Shown here piece by piece: positions 33,401 to 43,100 of a stretch of 64,000 nt of DNA (positions are counted from its first letter, which is position 1; the number at the start of each line of letters is the position of its first letter). Under the pieces are notes generated by a model. It searched no databases. It was not told where the DNA came from and saw only the letters and a list, made by a program, of their open reading frames with translations. The position numbers and the translations under genes were made by a program. Location of the stretch: the NCBI RefSeq assembly GCF_963678635.1, contig NC_087062.1:8482193-8546192 (forward strand), written 5' to 3'. The DNA comes from Symsagittifera roscoffensis. Taxonomy: Eukaryota > Xenacoelomorpha > Acoela > Convolutidae.

Positions 33401-36400
33401 CCCGAAAATCTAGTTTGGAATCTATATCTACACTTGGAATCTCCATCCCGAAAATCACTTCCGAAAATCTATTTTGGAATCTAATATCTCTCATCTCTTT
33501 TAAAACGAGAAAACATTTAGAATAGCTTAGGAAATTTGCCTCCGGGTTGCAAACTTAAGCAACATTTTTTCAAAATTATCTTTGTTACCAACTTGCACAT
33601 AACCATCAAAATCAATCTCTTTCAAGGATACCGGTTGCTGTGCAAATAGCTTAGAATGTTCCGACCATATTCGTGAAAAAAAAAGTATTTTTTTTCTAAT
33701 TGTCTTCAAATTAGTGTCGTTTTTAGTGGGCGGTGTGATTCGAGAACTATACGATTGCTTAGAAATTAAGTGAATTAGGCGTGATCGATAACAAATGTCT
33801 CCAAAAAATGAACAAAAACAAAAAATGAAGAAAAAACGTAAAAATTTTTTTTCTAGCTTTAAGTATTATTGTGCACATTTTAAAAAGTTTTTTCAATTTT
33901 TTTTGCGAAACAAGTGCAAATTAAATTAAATTTTTGGATCTTTAAATCCTATAAAAAAAACAATTTTCCATAGAACGATCGTTACTCGGTCGCGTTTCTC
34001 GCTCGAAGTTATACTAAATCTCAAAATCTTCAAACCAATTTTTATCGATACTGGGACAACTTTTGCGTTCGAATCACGGCTGAAAGGGTTTAATATGATA
34101 TACCACTCGACCCATTCCGATGATTAATTGTGGTACCTGATTTTGGGTGGAACACAAAAAGAGAAAAGAAAAAAACTAAAACACCCGAATACAAAAATCC
34201 TTCCCATTTTTCAATAGTCGGAACAATAACTTCTTTAAGCTTTTTTTCTAAATATTCTATTGGAAGATCTAACCTGAGATTTTTTTTAACTTTAAGTTTT
34301 ATTGCGCACATTTTTTTAGAATTTTTTTTTGCCAAACAAGCGCAAATTAAATTAATTTTTTGAATCTTAAAAAACTTTAAAAATTTTTGAAAAAAAAAAC
34401 TAATTTTCCATATAACGAGCGTTCAATAGTCAGAACAATAACTTATTTAAGCTTTTTCTAAATATTCCAATGAAAGATCTAACCTGAGATAGGTCTTGCC
34501 AGTAACTGGATCAGTGTAAACTTCCATGTTGCCCAACTCCTGTAGACGTCCACTCTTAGTCCTCAAGTACCTTTTCCCTGTTGCCTCGTCAAAGACCACC
34601 TCGGCCAAACTTCCATCCGGCATCCGCATGAATGTTTTTCCAGTGACTGGATCAACGATTAATTCATTTCCCTGATCCCCGGTTGCCTTTTTACCAATGT
34701 AAGACTTCCCAGTGACAGGATCCGTGTACAACATCATATCCGATGGCAGCTCTCGCAAGTTTCCAGACTTCGTTCGGATGTATGTTTTCCCGTCGGCCCC
34801 TTGAAAAAGTTCTAGAACATTTCCAGACTGGGTTCTGATGTACTGCTTGCCAGTAACTGGGTCTACAAAAACTTCAGCTAGAAAATCGCTGTTGTCTGGA
34901 GGTGGATTCCCGACATAAAGCTTACCAGTTAGAGGATCTCGATATACCTCAACTCCGGGTGGTAAGTCTCTAAGGTTTCCACTTTCGGTTCTTAGATACA
35001 TTTTACCGTCTTCGCCTTGAACTAATTCCAGGAGTTTCCCACTTGCTGTCCGGATGAACTGCTTTCCCGTTACGGGATCGATGATAACTTCGGCTCGCGG
35101 GTCTTCGGGAGGTGGTGCGGTGCCGACGATGAGTTTCCCTGTTTTCGGATCGGTGTAAAGTTGCATTCCCGGTGGAAGCTCTCGAAGAGTGCCGCTTTCA
35201 CTCCGCAAATAGATTTTACCGTCCTCTCCGACAACAACTTCTAAAAGCTGACCGTCTTCTGTTCTTATGTACTGTTTGCCTGTTTTTTCGTCGTAGAAAA
35301 CTTCCATTTTAGGCTGAGGTGGTTTTTCTCCGAAGTAAAGTTTTCCGGTCAAAGGATCTACGTACACTTCCATGTTCCCAGGCATCTCTTTGAGGGTTCC
35401 AGACTCGGTTCTTAGATAGATTTTACCCGTCACTGGATCTTTAATAATTTCCATAAGTTTTCCATCTTTGGTTCGGAAAAACATTCGTCCATCTTCATCG
35501 ACGAAAACTTCCATTCCCAGGTTTCGTTTCTCCTGAAGCCACATTTTTCCAGTGAGCGGGTCTTCCCATATCTCCATGTTGTCCGGAACTTCAAAGATAT
35601 TTCCAGACTTAGTCCGAAACATCAGTTTTCCCTTGGGGTACTCTGCCGATACGGTTGCTTCGTCAAAGAACAATTCTAGTTTTTCTTTTGTCTCGGCTAT
35701 GACGAACATCTTTTTGGTCTTTTTATCGACTTCGATTTCCAGTCTAAGCAAGAAAAAGTCTATGGCAAACAACATTTTGATGAAAACCTATTTGTTCATT
35801 CTGAATGCAATTATTAAGAGGTTCTATGATTCTCATTTTGCTCTCATGTATCAATTGAAAAAAGAGCGGAAAATTATCTTTTCCAAAAAGTCACAGAGCG
35901 TAAATTAAGGCCAACAAATTTAGCAGTTGTGTTAGGGGCTCAATGCCATGGAAAAACTTATGTTAAAAACCGACGGTAAGGCGAAAAGCTAAATGAGTCA
36001 CCTTGGAAACTGTTTCCGTTTGCGCCTCCGCATGGGTTCGCCCGTCTCGGGGTCAATGTACCACTCGTACTCCTCCGCCTCGTCCCCCATGATGTCCGAG
36101 AAGCGGTTTCCGAACAGGCGAAGAGCGGCCACGGGGTCTATGTTGATGCCGAAAAGGTCTGCAATCAGAGCACTCACCAGTTGAGCTCCGATCAGAGCCG
36201 CCTAGGAAGGTATGAATTTATCAAAATTTATCAAAAAATTATAAAAATTAAAAAAAAAAAATTTAAGTTAATTGAATTTCAAAAGTTTATCAGAAAACTA
36301 TCAAAAAATTATAAAAAAAATTAAAGTTAATTGAACTTCAAAAATTTATTAAAGCTTATCAAAACAAATTTATCAAAATGAAATATACACAACAATAATT

Positions 36401-37067
36401 CATAATGAAAAGAGGGAACATTAATCATGAAAATTGTTCAAAGGACTTTAAAAACAGCGAGGTTTACGTCGATATCGCAGTTTATGCATCGGATATCGAA
36501 AATCGTTCTATCACACAATGGTAGGTTAGTTGTAAAATTTGCTAGTCAGTATAAATGGTTGCTAATTAATTATAGCCTTTTTACTGACATGACTGAAGGT
36601 TGGCATCTATGGGAAATTTTCATTTACAAATTTTATCAGACATTTCCAAATGGATCCGGGTTTTTTTGTAAATTGTTGAACCCAATTTTATATGAAAACA
36701 TAAATTCAACCAATTCTGATGGTGACATTTTGTGTCAAATATATTTTTTTGAGCGTGTTCAAACACAAGAAAAAAAATACCCAAAGTTTCAGCATCATGG
36801 AGTTGTTGGAAAGTTGGTTTCTTCTAAGCGGGTTTAGTTGCGAGTAAGGTTTTCATTTCTTTTCAATGCAGAGATTACAACTTTTAGCTAGCTTACCTTT
36901 CCGGTCAGTTTTTTCTTGTGTCGTAACTTCCGAAGCATCTCCTTCGCGTACTCGGAACCCGAAAGAGCACCGATGTTGGCCGTGATTCGCTGTCGGAGCA
37001 GCTCCGCCTTGTCTACTTCTTGCTCCTCGGGAATTTCGAAGCCGAACGTTGCAACGCCCTTCGCCAT
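30214..37067 (-). CDS. Gene A: large tandem-repeat protein (DPxTGKxYxRTxSGxL repeats), 7 exons
   Basis: Exons on the - strand are 37067-36897, 36201-36002, 35743-34484, 33366-33198, 32788-32329, 31763-30953 and 30472-30214. All junctions are GT-AG with compatible phases (0, 2, 2, 0, 1, 2). They total 3,330 nt, i.e. 1,109 residues ending in TGA. Residues 1 to about 123 are helical and basic at the end, with no signal peptide. About 35 units of 20-28 residues around DPxTGKxYxRTxSGxLxE follow (residues about 124-965), then about 145 residues of charged helix, probably coiled coil, ending in a Gly/Glu-rich tail. No catalytic motif or membrane segment is seen. I do not know the family. The alternating DPxTGK and SG turns suggest a long beta-meander, and a cytoplasmic structural or scaffold role is an inference only. 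The start is the first ATG after a cluster of bZIP-type sites. Confidence 0.85.
30953..31763 (-). CDS. Gene A exon 6: nine repeat units and start of helical tail
   Basis: Phase 1 in, 2 out. The units here are regular, about 27 residues apart, with the most uniform RTKSGRLxE cores. The last, DPETGKTYLRHEN, is followed by LDKLTPAERARV and a Lys/Glu/Arg/Ala-rich helix. The donor is GTTAAC. Confidence 0.85.
32329..32788 (-). CDS. Gene A exon 5: six repeat units
   Basis: Phase 0 in, 1 out. It starts MYVDPITGKMYL and has six DPxTGK turns with spacers of variable length. The donor is GTTACA. The final SEVIK leads into the Gly-rich start of exon 6. Confidence 0.82.
33198..33366 (-). CDS. Gene A exon 4: two repeat units
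   Basis: Phase 2 in, 0 out. It holds DPLTGKMYMRTKDGEVVE and DEATGKLYIRTKSGRLKE after a short link. Acceptor CTGTTCCAG, donor GTACGA. Confidence 0.82.
33367..34483 (-). repeat. Gene A intron 3 with direct duplication and R3 copy
   Basis: About 33846-33995 recurs at 34276-34425 (TTTAAGT..ATTG.GCACATTT and AAACAAG.GCAAATTAAATTAA). The segment at 34214-34277 recurs at 34424-34487. The second pair includes the last bases of exon 3 and its donor, so a copy of the 5' splice site lies near 34272. The inverse R3 copy lies at 34096-34235. Confidence 0.65.
34484..35743 (-). CDS. Gene A exon 3: 18 repeat units in a three-unit super-repeat
   Basis: 1,260 nt without a stop. Three unit types cycle. Type one is DPLTGKLYVG followed by a Pro-rich or Gly-rich loop. 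Type two is DPVTGKQYIRTxSGxLLELxxG. Type three is xDGKxYLRTESGxLRELPxGMxVYT. The cycle of about 70 residues is seen about five times, showing duplication in blocks of three. The first units (VDKKTKKMFV, DEATVSAEYP) are degenerate. The donor is GTTAGA. Confidence 0.88.
36002..36201 (-). CDS. Gene A exon 2
   Basis: Acceptor CTTCCTAG, donor GTGACT, phase 0 in and 2 out. It encodes an amphipathic/hydrophobic helix (ALIGAQLVSALIADLFGIN) with too many polar neighbours to call transmembrane, then YIDPETGEP, an incomplete first repeat followed by a basic cluster. Confidence 0.85.
36897..37067 (-). CDS. Gene A exon 1
   Basis: 57 codons in phase 0, starting MAKGVATFGFEIPEEQEVDK and predicted helical and charged. 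The donor is GTAAGC. It contains no repeat unit. Exon 2 (36201-36002) continues with a Leu/Ala-rich helix and the first degenerate repeat (DPETGEPMRRRKRK). Confidence 0.85.
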
Positions 37068-37076
37068 CGCGCCAAA

Positions 37077-37154
37077 TGACGTAACTTCAAATGAAGTAAC
37101 TTCAAATGACGTAACTTCAAGCGAATAGGGTAATTACGTCACCTGATTACGTCA
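37077..37154. promoter_or_regulatory. Cluster of four TGACGTAA (CRE/ATF-type) sites upstream of gene A
   Basis: Exact TGACGTAA octamers lie at 37077-37084 and 37107-37114. The complement TTACGTCA lies at 37134-37141 and 37147-37154. A variant (TGAAGTAA) lies near 37092. TGACGTAA is a known binding sequence of CREB/ATF and related bZIP factors. All sites lie within 90 bases upstream of the ATG. Confidence 0.6.
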
Positions 37155-38344
37155 CCTGAATTCGAAATTGTGAGAAAATTAGCCCGAATGTGAAAAAATA
37201 CTGTTGTTCACGACGCTTAATTGGTATAAATTGATGATAATGTTGTTGAATATATTTGATAAACACAGTTAGTTATAATTGCATGTAATCAAAGGTTAAG
37301 CATTAAATACACATTTTTAGATGGTAAATACTTTTAATATGCTGTTATCAAAAGTAGTCAAAAAGTCATATGAGCATTCAAAAATTTTAGACTGTAATTG
37401 ACAGTTTTTACAAACAATAAGTTTGTCATTCTGACCAAGCTACAAATTGACTAGAAAAACTATAGCATATGTTCGCTTAGTTTCTCGCTGAAATTTAGGC
37501 AATACCTAAAAAGTTCGTCGAATTAGTATCATATTTGAGCCTTATTAGTCTTAATTTGAACCCAAAGAGAGAAAAAAGTCGATATTTAAGCAAGGGTTTT
37601 AATTTCTACATCCCAATTCTTGTTTCATTTTCAGGATTAATAATCAATTATTTTTCAGTCGCAGCGACAGACTTGGTCTCTCATAAAAGGTGCAAAAAAC
37701 TTGAAGATCCTAATTTATGTAAATAAACTAAATTCGAAAGTTCTTGATCACAGTGAGACACAGGAAAGCCCTCATCTAATAATAGTTACTATTATCATCG
37801 ATAATTCTAGTAACCACAAATGTGAATAAGTTTTAGGAATTTTCAGAAAAAAAAATGGGACTTTTTGTTCAAAATGACACGTATCCCATGCAATGATTTG
37901 TTTTTCTCTGTCTGACTGTCTCACTTTTCAGCCCGCGAAGCCCAACATATCAATCCTACTGCTGTGGAAGCACGTGACGCGAAGCAGAATATGTCAAGCC
38001 GTGTGTATAGATGTCCATAAAGAACATACTATGTCTTGAAACTGTTCTGGCAGAGTGGCTTTGCAAAGAATAACGAACAAAAAACATTCAAAGGTAAAAA
38101 AAATATTGGAATTGTCTAAACTATGTATTTAAAATGGAGCTTGGTAAGAACACGATTGTACAAAATGAGCAAAATTACAGAATATACATAATGATAAAAA
38201 AGCTAAGTAGAAAAAAAAACAAAGCTGCACTGCAAAATGTACATCTGAAATATACTAAAATTTTACTAAAATGCAGTTGAAGAAAAAAGTTTTTGGTTAA
38301 TGGAAAATGAACAAATGGAAAAGTTTTTACTATCGTTTAGAATT
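37155..38344. other. Spacer upstream of gene A
   Basis: A/T-rich, with no exon or repeat that I can support. A short + frame at 37535-37726 has no supporting context. Confidence 0.4.
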
Positions 38345-39305
38345 TTAGTTGAAATTAGTATCAAAGTCTTCTAGTGTGTTTCTCAATTCTGAGTCGATTG
38401 TTGACGATATTTCGCTCACGTTGTCTGTGTCCTTCTCGCTAATAAAAGATCTTGAATGGCACCAGGAAAATGGTCCGATGGGAGAACTGAACACGTCTGT
38501 TTTTAGAGAAACTGATTGTGTTGCTCCCATTTGGGTTGATTTTGCGGAAGACCAGTTGTCTCGGCTACTTAGGTGGGTTTCCGTGACAAACTTTTCAACG
38601 GATTCAAGAAGTCTGAAGGTGACCAACACAGAAAGCATGCAGCTGGAGGAGTAATTGCGGTCGGGCTGTCGTCTAAGACAAAGATGGTCGCGTCGAAGGT
38701 TTCATTTTCAGAAAATTGGTCCACGAATCTACGTTCTCCTTAGAACTGGGGGGGGGGGCTTAGGTTTCGTCTTGGTCAGGAAATTGGCCTCGCCTGAGTG
38801 GGAATAGGGATTGTCCCTCTGGTGAATTCGCGTTTCCTTTCGGTCTGGTAGTATGCCTCGCCTGAAATGGGATGGGGGTTGTTACTCTAGTCTAGACGCA
38901 TAAGTTCCTACATCGTGCCTCTAGTTGTAGATGATCCAGGTAACGCTCTAAGCTGGTCAGCGACCGCCCGTCCGCTTGACTGCGTCGCGTTCGTATGTGC
39001 AACTTTCTCATCACCTGTAATACTCAAGTTAAAGTTATGATCAGTTGGTACATCCTGGCAAACATCCTGGCAATACATCCTGGCAAACATGATACTCAAA
39101 ACGTCGTCCAAGTATGTGTCACTTAACGCATCCCAAAATTTAGGATTTAAAGCGGAAAATGAACTTGTAGAATTCTGAGGCGACTCGGTATTTCCGCTGG
39201 GAGACCATTGTTGCCAGATGTTGGGTCGTTCTGGTTGAACACAGTGTCGCCTGAGTGAAGATGTCCGTTGGGCTTTATTTGGAGGAGAAAACTTCTTTTT
39301 CCCGG
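38345..39305 (-). CDS. Gene C: two linked terminal exons, unrecognised
   Basis: Exons on the - strand: 39305-38912 (acceptor TTATTTTAG, phase 1 in, donor GTAGGA, phase 2 out) and 38642-38345 (acceptor CTCCTCCAG, ending in TAA). The phases agree. The second exon encodes a Ser/Asp/Glu-rich end (SEKDTDNVSEISSTIDSEL). The first is Ser/Pro/Asn-rich, with a short duplicated CQDV. No domain is recognised. Upstream exons are not found, and the region just upstream is a decayed retroelement, so the first exon may instead be part of that relic; its stretch CATCTGGCAACAATGG resembles a primer-binding site. Treat as tentative. Confidence 0.35.
38780..38890. repeat. Short tandem duplication in the intron of gene C
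   Basis: CCTCGCCTGAGTGGGAATAG..TTGTCCCTCTGGT is followed by a diverged second copy (CCTCGCCTGAAATGGGATGG..TTGTTACTCTAGT). A G-run at 38748-38758 lies next to it. Confidence 0.5.
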
Positions 39306-41244
39306 CTAAAATAAGCAAATTGTTAGAGGGACTGTCATGTGTGTCGAAGTTATTAAAATTGAAATTGTTGAGAAACCTCAAAGTATTTTGCATTTGAAAG
39401 CATAATTTGTGTATTGAGCGTGACTGTGTTATACAAAAATAGTATTTTGCATTATAAAAGTATTTTGCATTTGAAAAGTATGATTGCTCGTTTGTCGGAA
39501 TTGAAATATGGTTCTCCAATTTTTCAATTAGTATTATTTCTCCCTTGGTCAACTTTGTCGGTAACTTTCGGCGTAGTTGTCTCCTGGGTTAGGGGCTGTG
39601 CGTTTTCTGCGGCATTCGAGGCCAAAGGAAGGCAGTCCTCCGAGTCTGTAGAAGGTTCTAGATCCGCATCTGCATATCTGTCCTTTGCCCTATCGTGTAG
39701 TTTCCATTTCTTGGCCCACGGTCAGAAATGATCGATTTCCCTTGATCTATACGTTTATCAAAGAAAAACAGCTTTTTCCAATTAGTGTTTTCTGTTCGAT
39801 TGAAATGTTTCTCAAAATAAGTACCTCCGATAAAAGATTGTTCAATAAATTTTAGATTTCAGATGGTTTTTTCGATTGAAGTGTTTAATTTAGGTTTTAG
39901 TAGTTCGTATAATATAGGCAAAAATTAAAATTTCACAGTATATACAACTCCCTTCCACAACTCTATTGGATCTATGATCTGCCATTGTACAACAAATAGT
40001 TTCGATTTTGAGTTTTCCACATTATTATATAAAATCGTGAGATATCAAGCATGATCCATGGTCGACTCTAATTTACCTTGGAAATCTGTGAACGTGACAA
40101 TTGTGCTTTTTTTCTTTGTAAGTAGACCCCAGATGATTTTGTCGTCCTTAGTCATTATTTGTATCAGTTTTTTTTAACAATAGCTTATGGGAATTAGAGG
40201 TGATTTAGGTAATAATTGGTAAGCTTTATATCGTTTCGAAAGAATAGCCTGCTTACTGGATCGAAATTCATCTGTAAATTTAATGGCTATGTTCTGTTCC
40301 CTTGTTGAGTTTTGGCTTTCTCTGTTTCGACGTTCTTCTTTTTCGAAGGTAAGAAACTATACTTCAACAAGATGAAAAAGTGTAAAGCTTTATTCATAAA
40401 GAAATGCTTTCCAAAATAGATTTTGATTTGTCGGAGTGTTAGTATAACGGACAGTTTTCTGATTATTGCAAATTGTGGCGACCAGTTTTTTATCAGACCG
40501 GTTTTTAGTGCAAAAAGTAAAAACTGGATCTTTTAGCAGACTTTGAGTGACAGCTCTTTGGAGGCAGCAAAAGTGACGCATAATTGACTGACTGAAATAA
40601 AATGTCGCATAATGTTGGACTGAGCTTCCCTATTTGGACAATTATCTCAAGATTTGTAAATCACAAATTGTTAAGCAAAACAATCTAGCTAGTTTAACGA
40701 CAAATACTGATTCATGCACTTTTCTCCTCTCGTGCCGAATCTAAGCGCAGCGCAGCCACGGTACTCTAATTGCCAATGCCGAGTTTCAAGATCGCGTTCT
40801 GGTTGTTTAGTTGTTTTGAGTCTGCTAAAAAAAGTCCGGTCTGCTAAAAAAACCTAACCCCGCAATTTTTAATTGACTGGGCAATAAACGAGATAATAGC
40901 AGCAATTAATTCAAGCTTTAAGGTACCAGTTGACCTCGCGTTAAAATTTTGACTAATGAAACTGCTCAATTTTTCCACTTCATACGGGATAGCATTCCAT
41001 ACAATTGCATTTACAGCGATCGAAGGTCAATCTACAGAATAGTATTCACAGGATTATTAAATTATGTGTTAGTTAAAGTTTGATACAGAATTTTTTCTAC
41101 TGAGGCTACCCCACTTTTTTTCGTCATATTGAGAGGAAGATAAGGTTTTGCACGAAGGAAGTCTGGATAAAAATTGTGTAAGCCCATGTTTTTCCTTGCT
41201 AAAGGAAAAAAAAATTAAAAAACAGAGACTGTTTGCCCTCTAGG
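39306..41244 (-). other. Probable remains of element 3 downstream of RNase H
   Basis: In the position where the integrase of relic element 3 would be, I see no HHCC or DDE motif. A - strand open stretch at about 39720-39535 (WAKKWKLHDRAKDRYADADL, then acidic Ser/Thr-rich) reads like coding sequence, perhaps a Pol tail, but is unplaced. Otherwise featureless. Confidence 0.35.
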
Positions 41245-43100
41245 TTAGCCTACCTGGCATTGTTTTAAAACCTTGATATACTGGAAGAGCTGACATAAAC
41301 GCCTTATTGTCTGTAACAATTCCGAATTTCTAGCCATGAAGTAGTTTTTAAAAGTTTGGGAGCCCATATAACGCCTAAAAGTTTCAATTTGTTGGTCGAG
41401 TAATTCATTTTGTAGCCACTTAAAATTTTTGAAGCAAAAGCGAAAGTTTTCCACCCCCCTTCTTGAAATTGTTTAAGAGTAGTGCCCAAACCGTTGTTGA
41501 GGAGTTTTTCTTCAATCTTGTTTATACTTCAAAGTCAAAAGCCAATTTTCAGTATTATTTAATTTCTGCTTTCATAATTTCGAACGCAATCGAGTGACTA
41601 TTTTTTCAATCGTTCACAGTTTTTTTGTTTAGCAGACGTCGTTGTGGGGAACTTGAACTTTGTGGAATTTCTAACGTATTGGTTTATCGAACCGAAGAAG
41701 AGAGCGGAGTTTGGAGAAGTTTTTTGCTACTGGGAGATTTGTTTTGCGTCAGTTTTACCAACCAAAAGTCTAACTTCAGCTTTCAAAACTTAGAAACCCA
41801 GCCATTATTTTTCTTTTCGAAAAAAAAACTCAATTTTTCTCGTTTCAATGTCAAAATGTTTTGCCTGAAAAGAAAGTATTCGATGCATAAATGATCTACG
41901 TTCCTCTAAGGATTCCGTTGCCGTATCGTCTATGTATCTATTTGTGAACAGTAACCCTATTAAAAGGGCTATCATGACTCGTTGCAATTCATTGGACATA
42001 TCGTTCAGCCATGAACTCCGGTTGGAAAACGGTAAGTGCCTGTGGTGTTGTCGCCAACGATGCTAAAATTGCATTATTTGCCTGTTTTCATCGCATAAAT
42101 AAAGTTGGCTGTATGCTTTTTCAGAAAAAAATTACTAAACCAGACCTGCTCGTCAGCTTTTTCCGATACCTGCATAGCATAAATAATTTTCACTTGATGT
42201 AAATTCGGCAACTGATATTTGTTTTTGAAAATCTGATTAATCAGCATGTTTGTGGCCAGTGCGAATTATATTTAGACGTCTGTCTTTCTAGGTCTTACAG
42301 TCGAACTTTTTAAAGCAATCTTTGTCACCTTTTGCAAGTTTTTGATATGTGCCTCGACATCCATTCTTTTAACACTTCATTTACTCCCATCAAAAATGTA
42401 ACAGATTTTTCTTGCCTTTAACTTGTACAGCTTTAAAAGGGGAGTGGAAGCGTTTTTTTTTCAATGGGTATCTTGCCGATTCTATTAAATAAGTCTGAAG
42501 AAATTGTGACACCTTTGTTTGTCAAAAACAATAGATTATTGAACTTACTTTTACCCGGCGGGTGACTAACTGAACAAGTCGGCTGAGGACGTTTCATCGA
42601 TATCACTTCTTACCCAAGTAGCATCACTAAGCATCAGTTCATGTAATTTCGGCATCTGATAATTGTTTTTGAAAATCTGATTTTTCAGCAACTTTGAGGC
42701 CAAGGCCAACTTAATCGAGCCGCTGTCTTTCAAGAGGTTACAGCTCAACTTTTAGATCAATGTTTGTTTTATTTTGCAAGTTTTTCGATATGACCCTTCA
42801 TATCCATTTTTTTAACACTTCATTTACTCCCGAAAACAAATGTAACATATTTCTCCTGCCTCTAACTTGTACGGGTTTACAAGGGGAGTGGGAATGCTTT
42901 TTTTTTCAATGAGTATCTTGCCAATTCTATTAAATAAGTCTGATGATTTCGTGAAAATTTTGTTCGTCAAAAAGAATAGCTTATTGGACTTACTTTTATA
43001 ATGCGGGTGACTTACTGATTAAATCGGCTGCGGAAATTTCTTCTGCTTCACTTTTATCCCAAAGATTGGCAAAATTTTGTTGACCAAAAATTTCTGTGTC
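41245..43100 (-). pseudogene. Decayed gypsy RT-RNase H, relic element 3
   Basis: On the - strand, RT blocks are recognisable by comparison with element 2: KNKYQLPNLH near 42220-42190, NELQRVMIALLIG near 41995, and the YIDD catalytic box near 41930. RNase H follows at 41490-41245 (KTFAFASKIL, LKLLGVIWA, then a frame change into KNYFMARNSELL). Stops and shifts are frequent, so this is an old fossil. The RT N-terminal part occurs again at about 42750-42566 (SIKLALASKLL, KNNYQMPKLHELM). Confidence 0.75.
42195..43060. repeat. Direct duplication inside relic element 3
   Basis: About 42195-42600 and 42630-43060 are diverged copies. Shared phrases include GTTTTTGAAAATCTGATT, TTTAACACTTCATTTACTCC and TCTATTAAATAAGTCTGA. 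Both cover the start of RT and the sequence before it. Confidence 0.7.
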
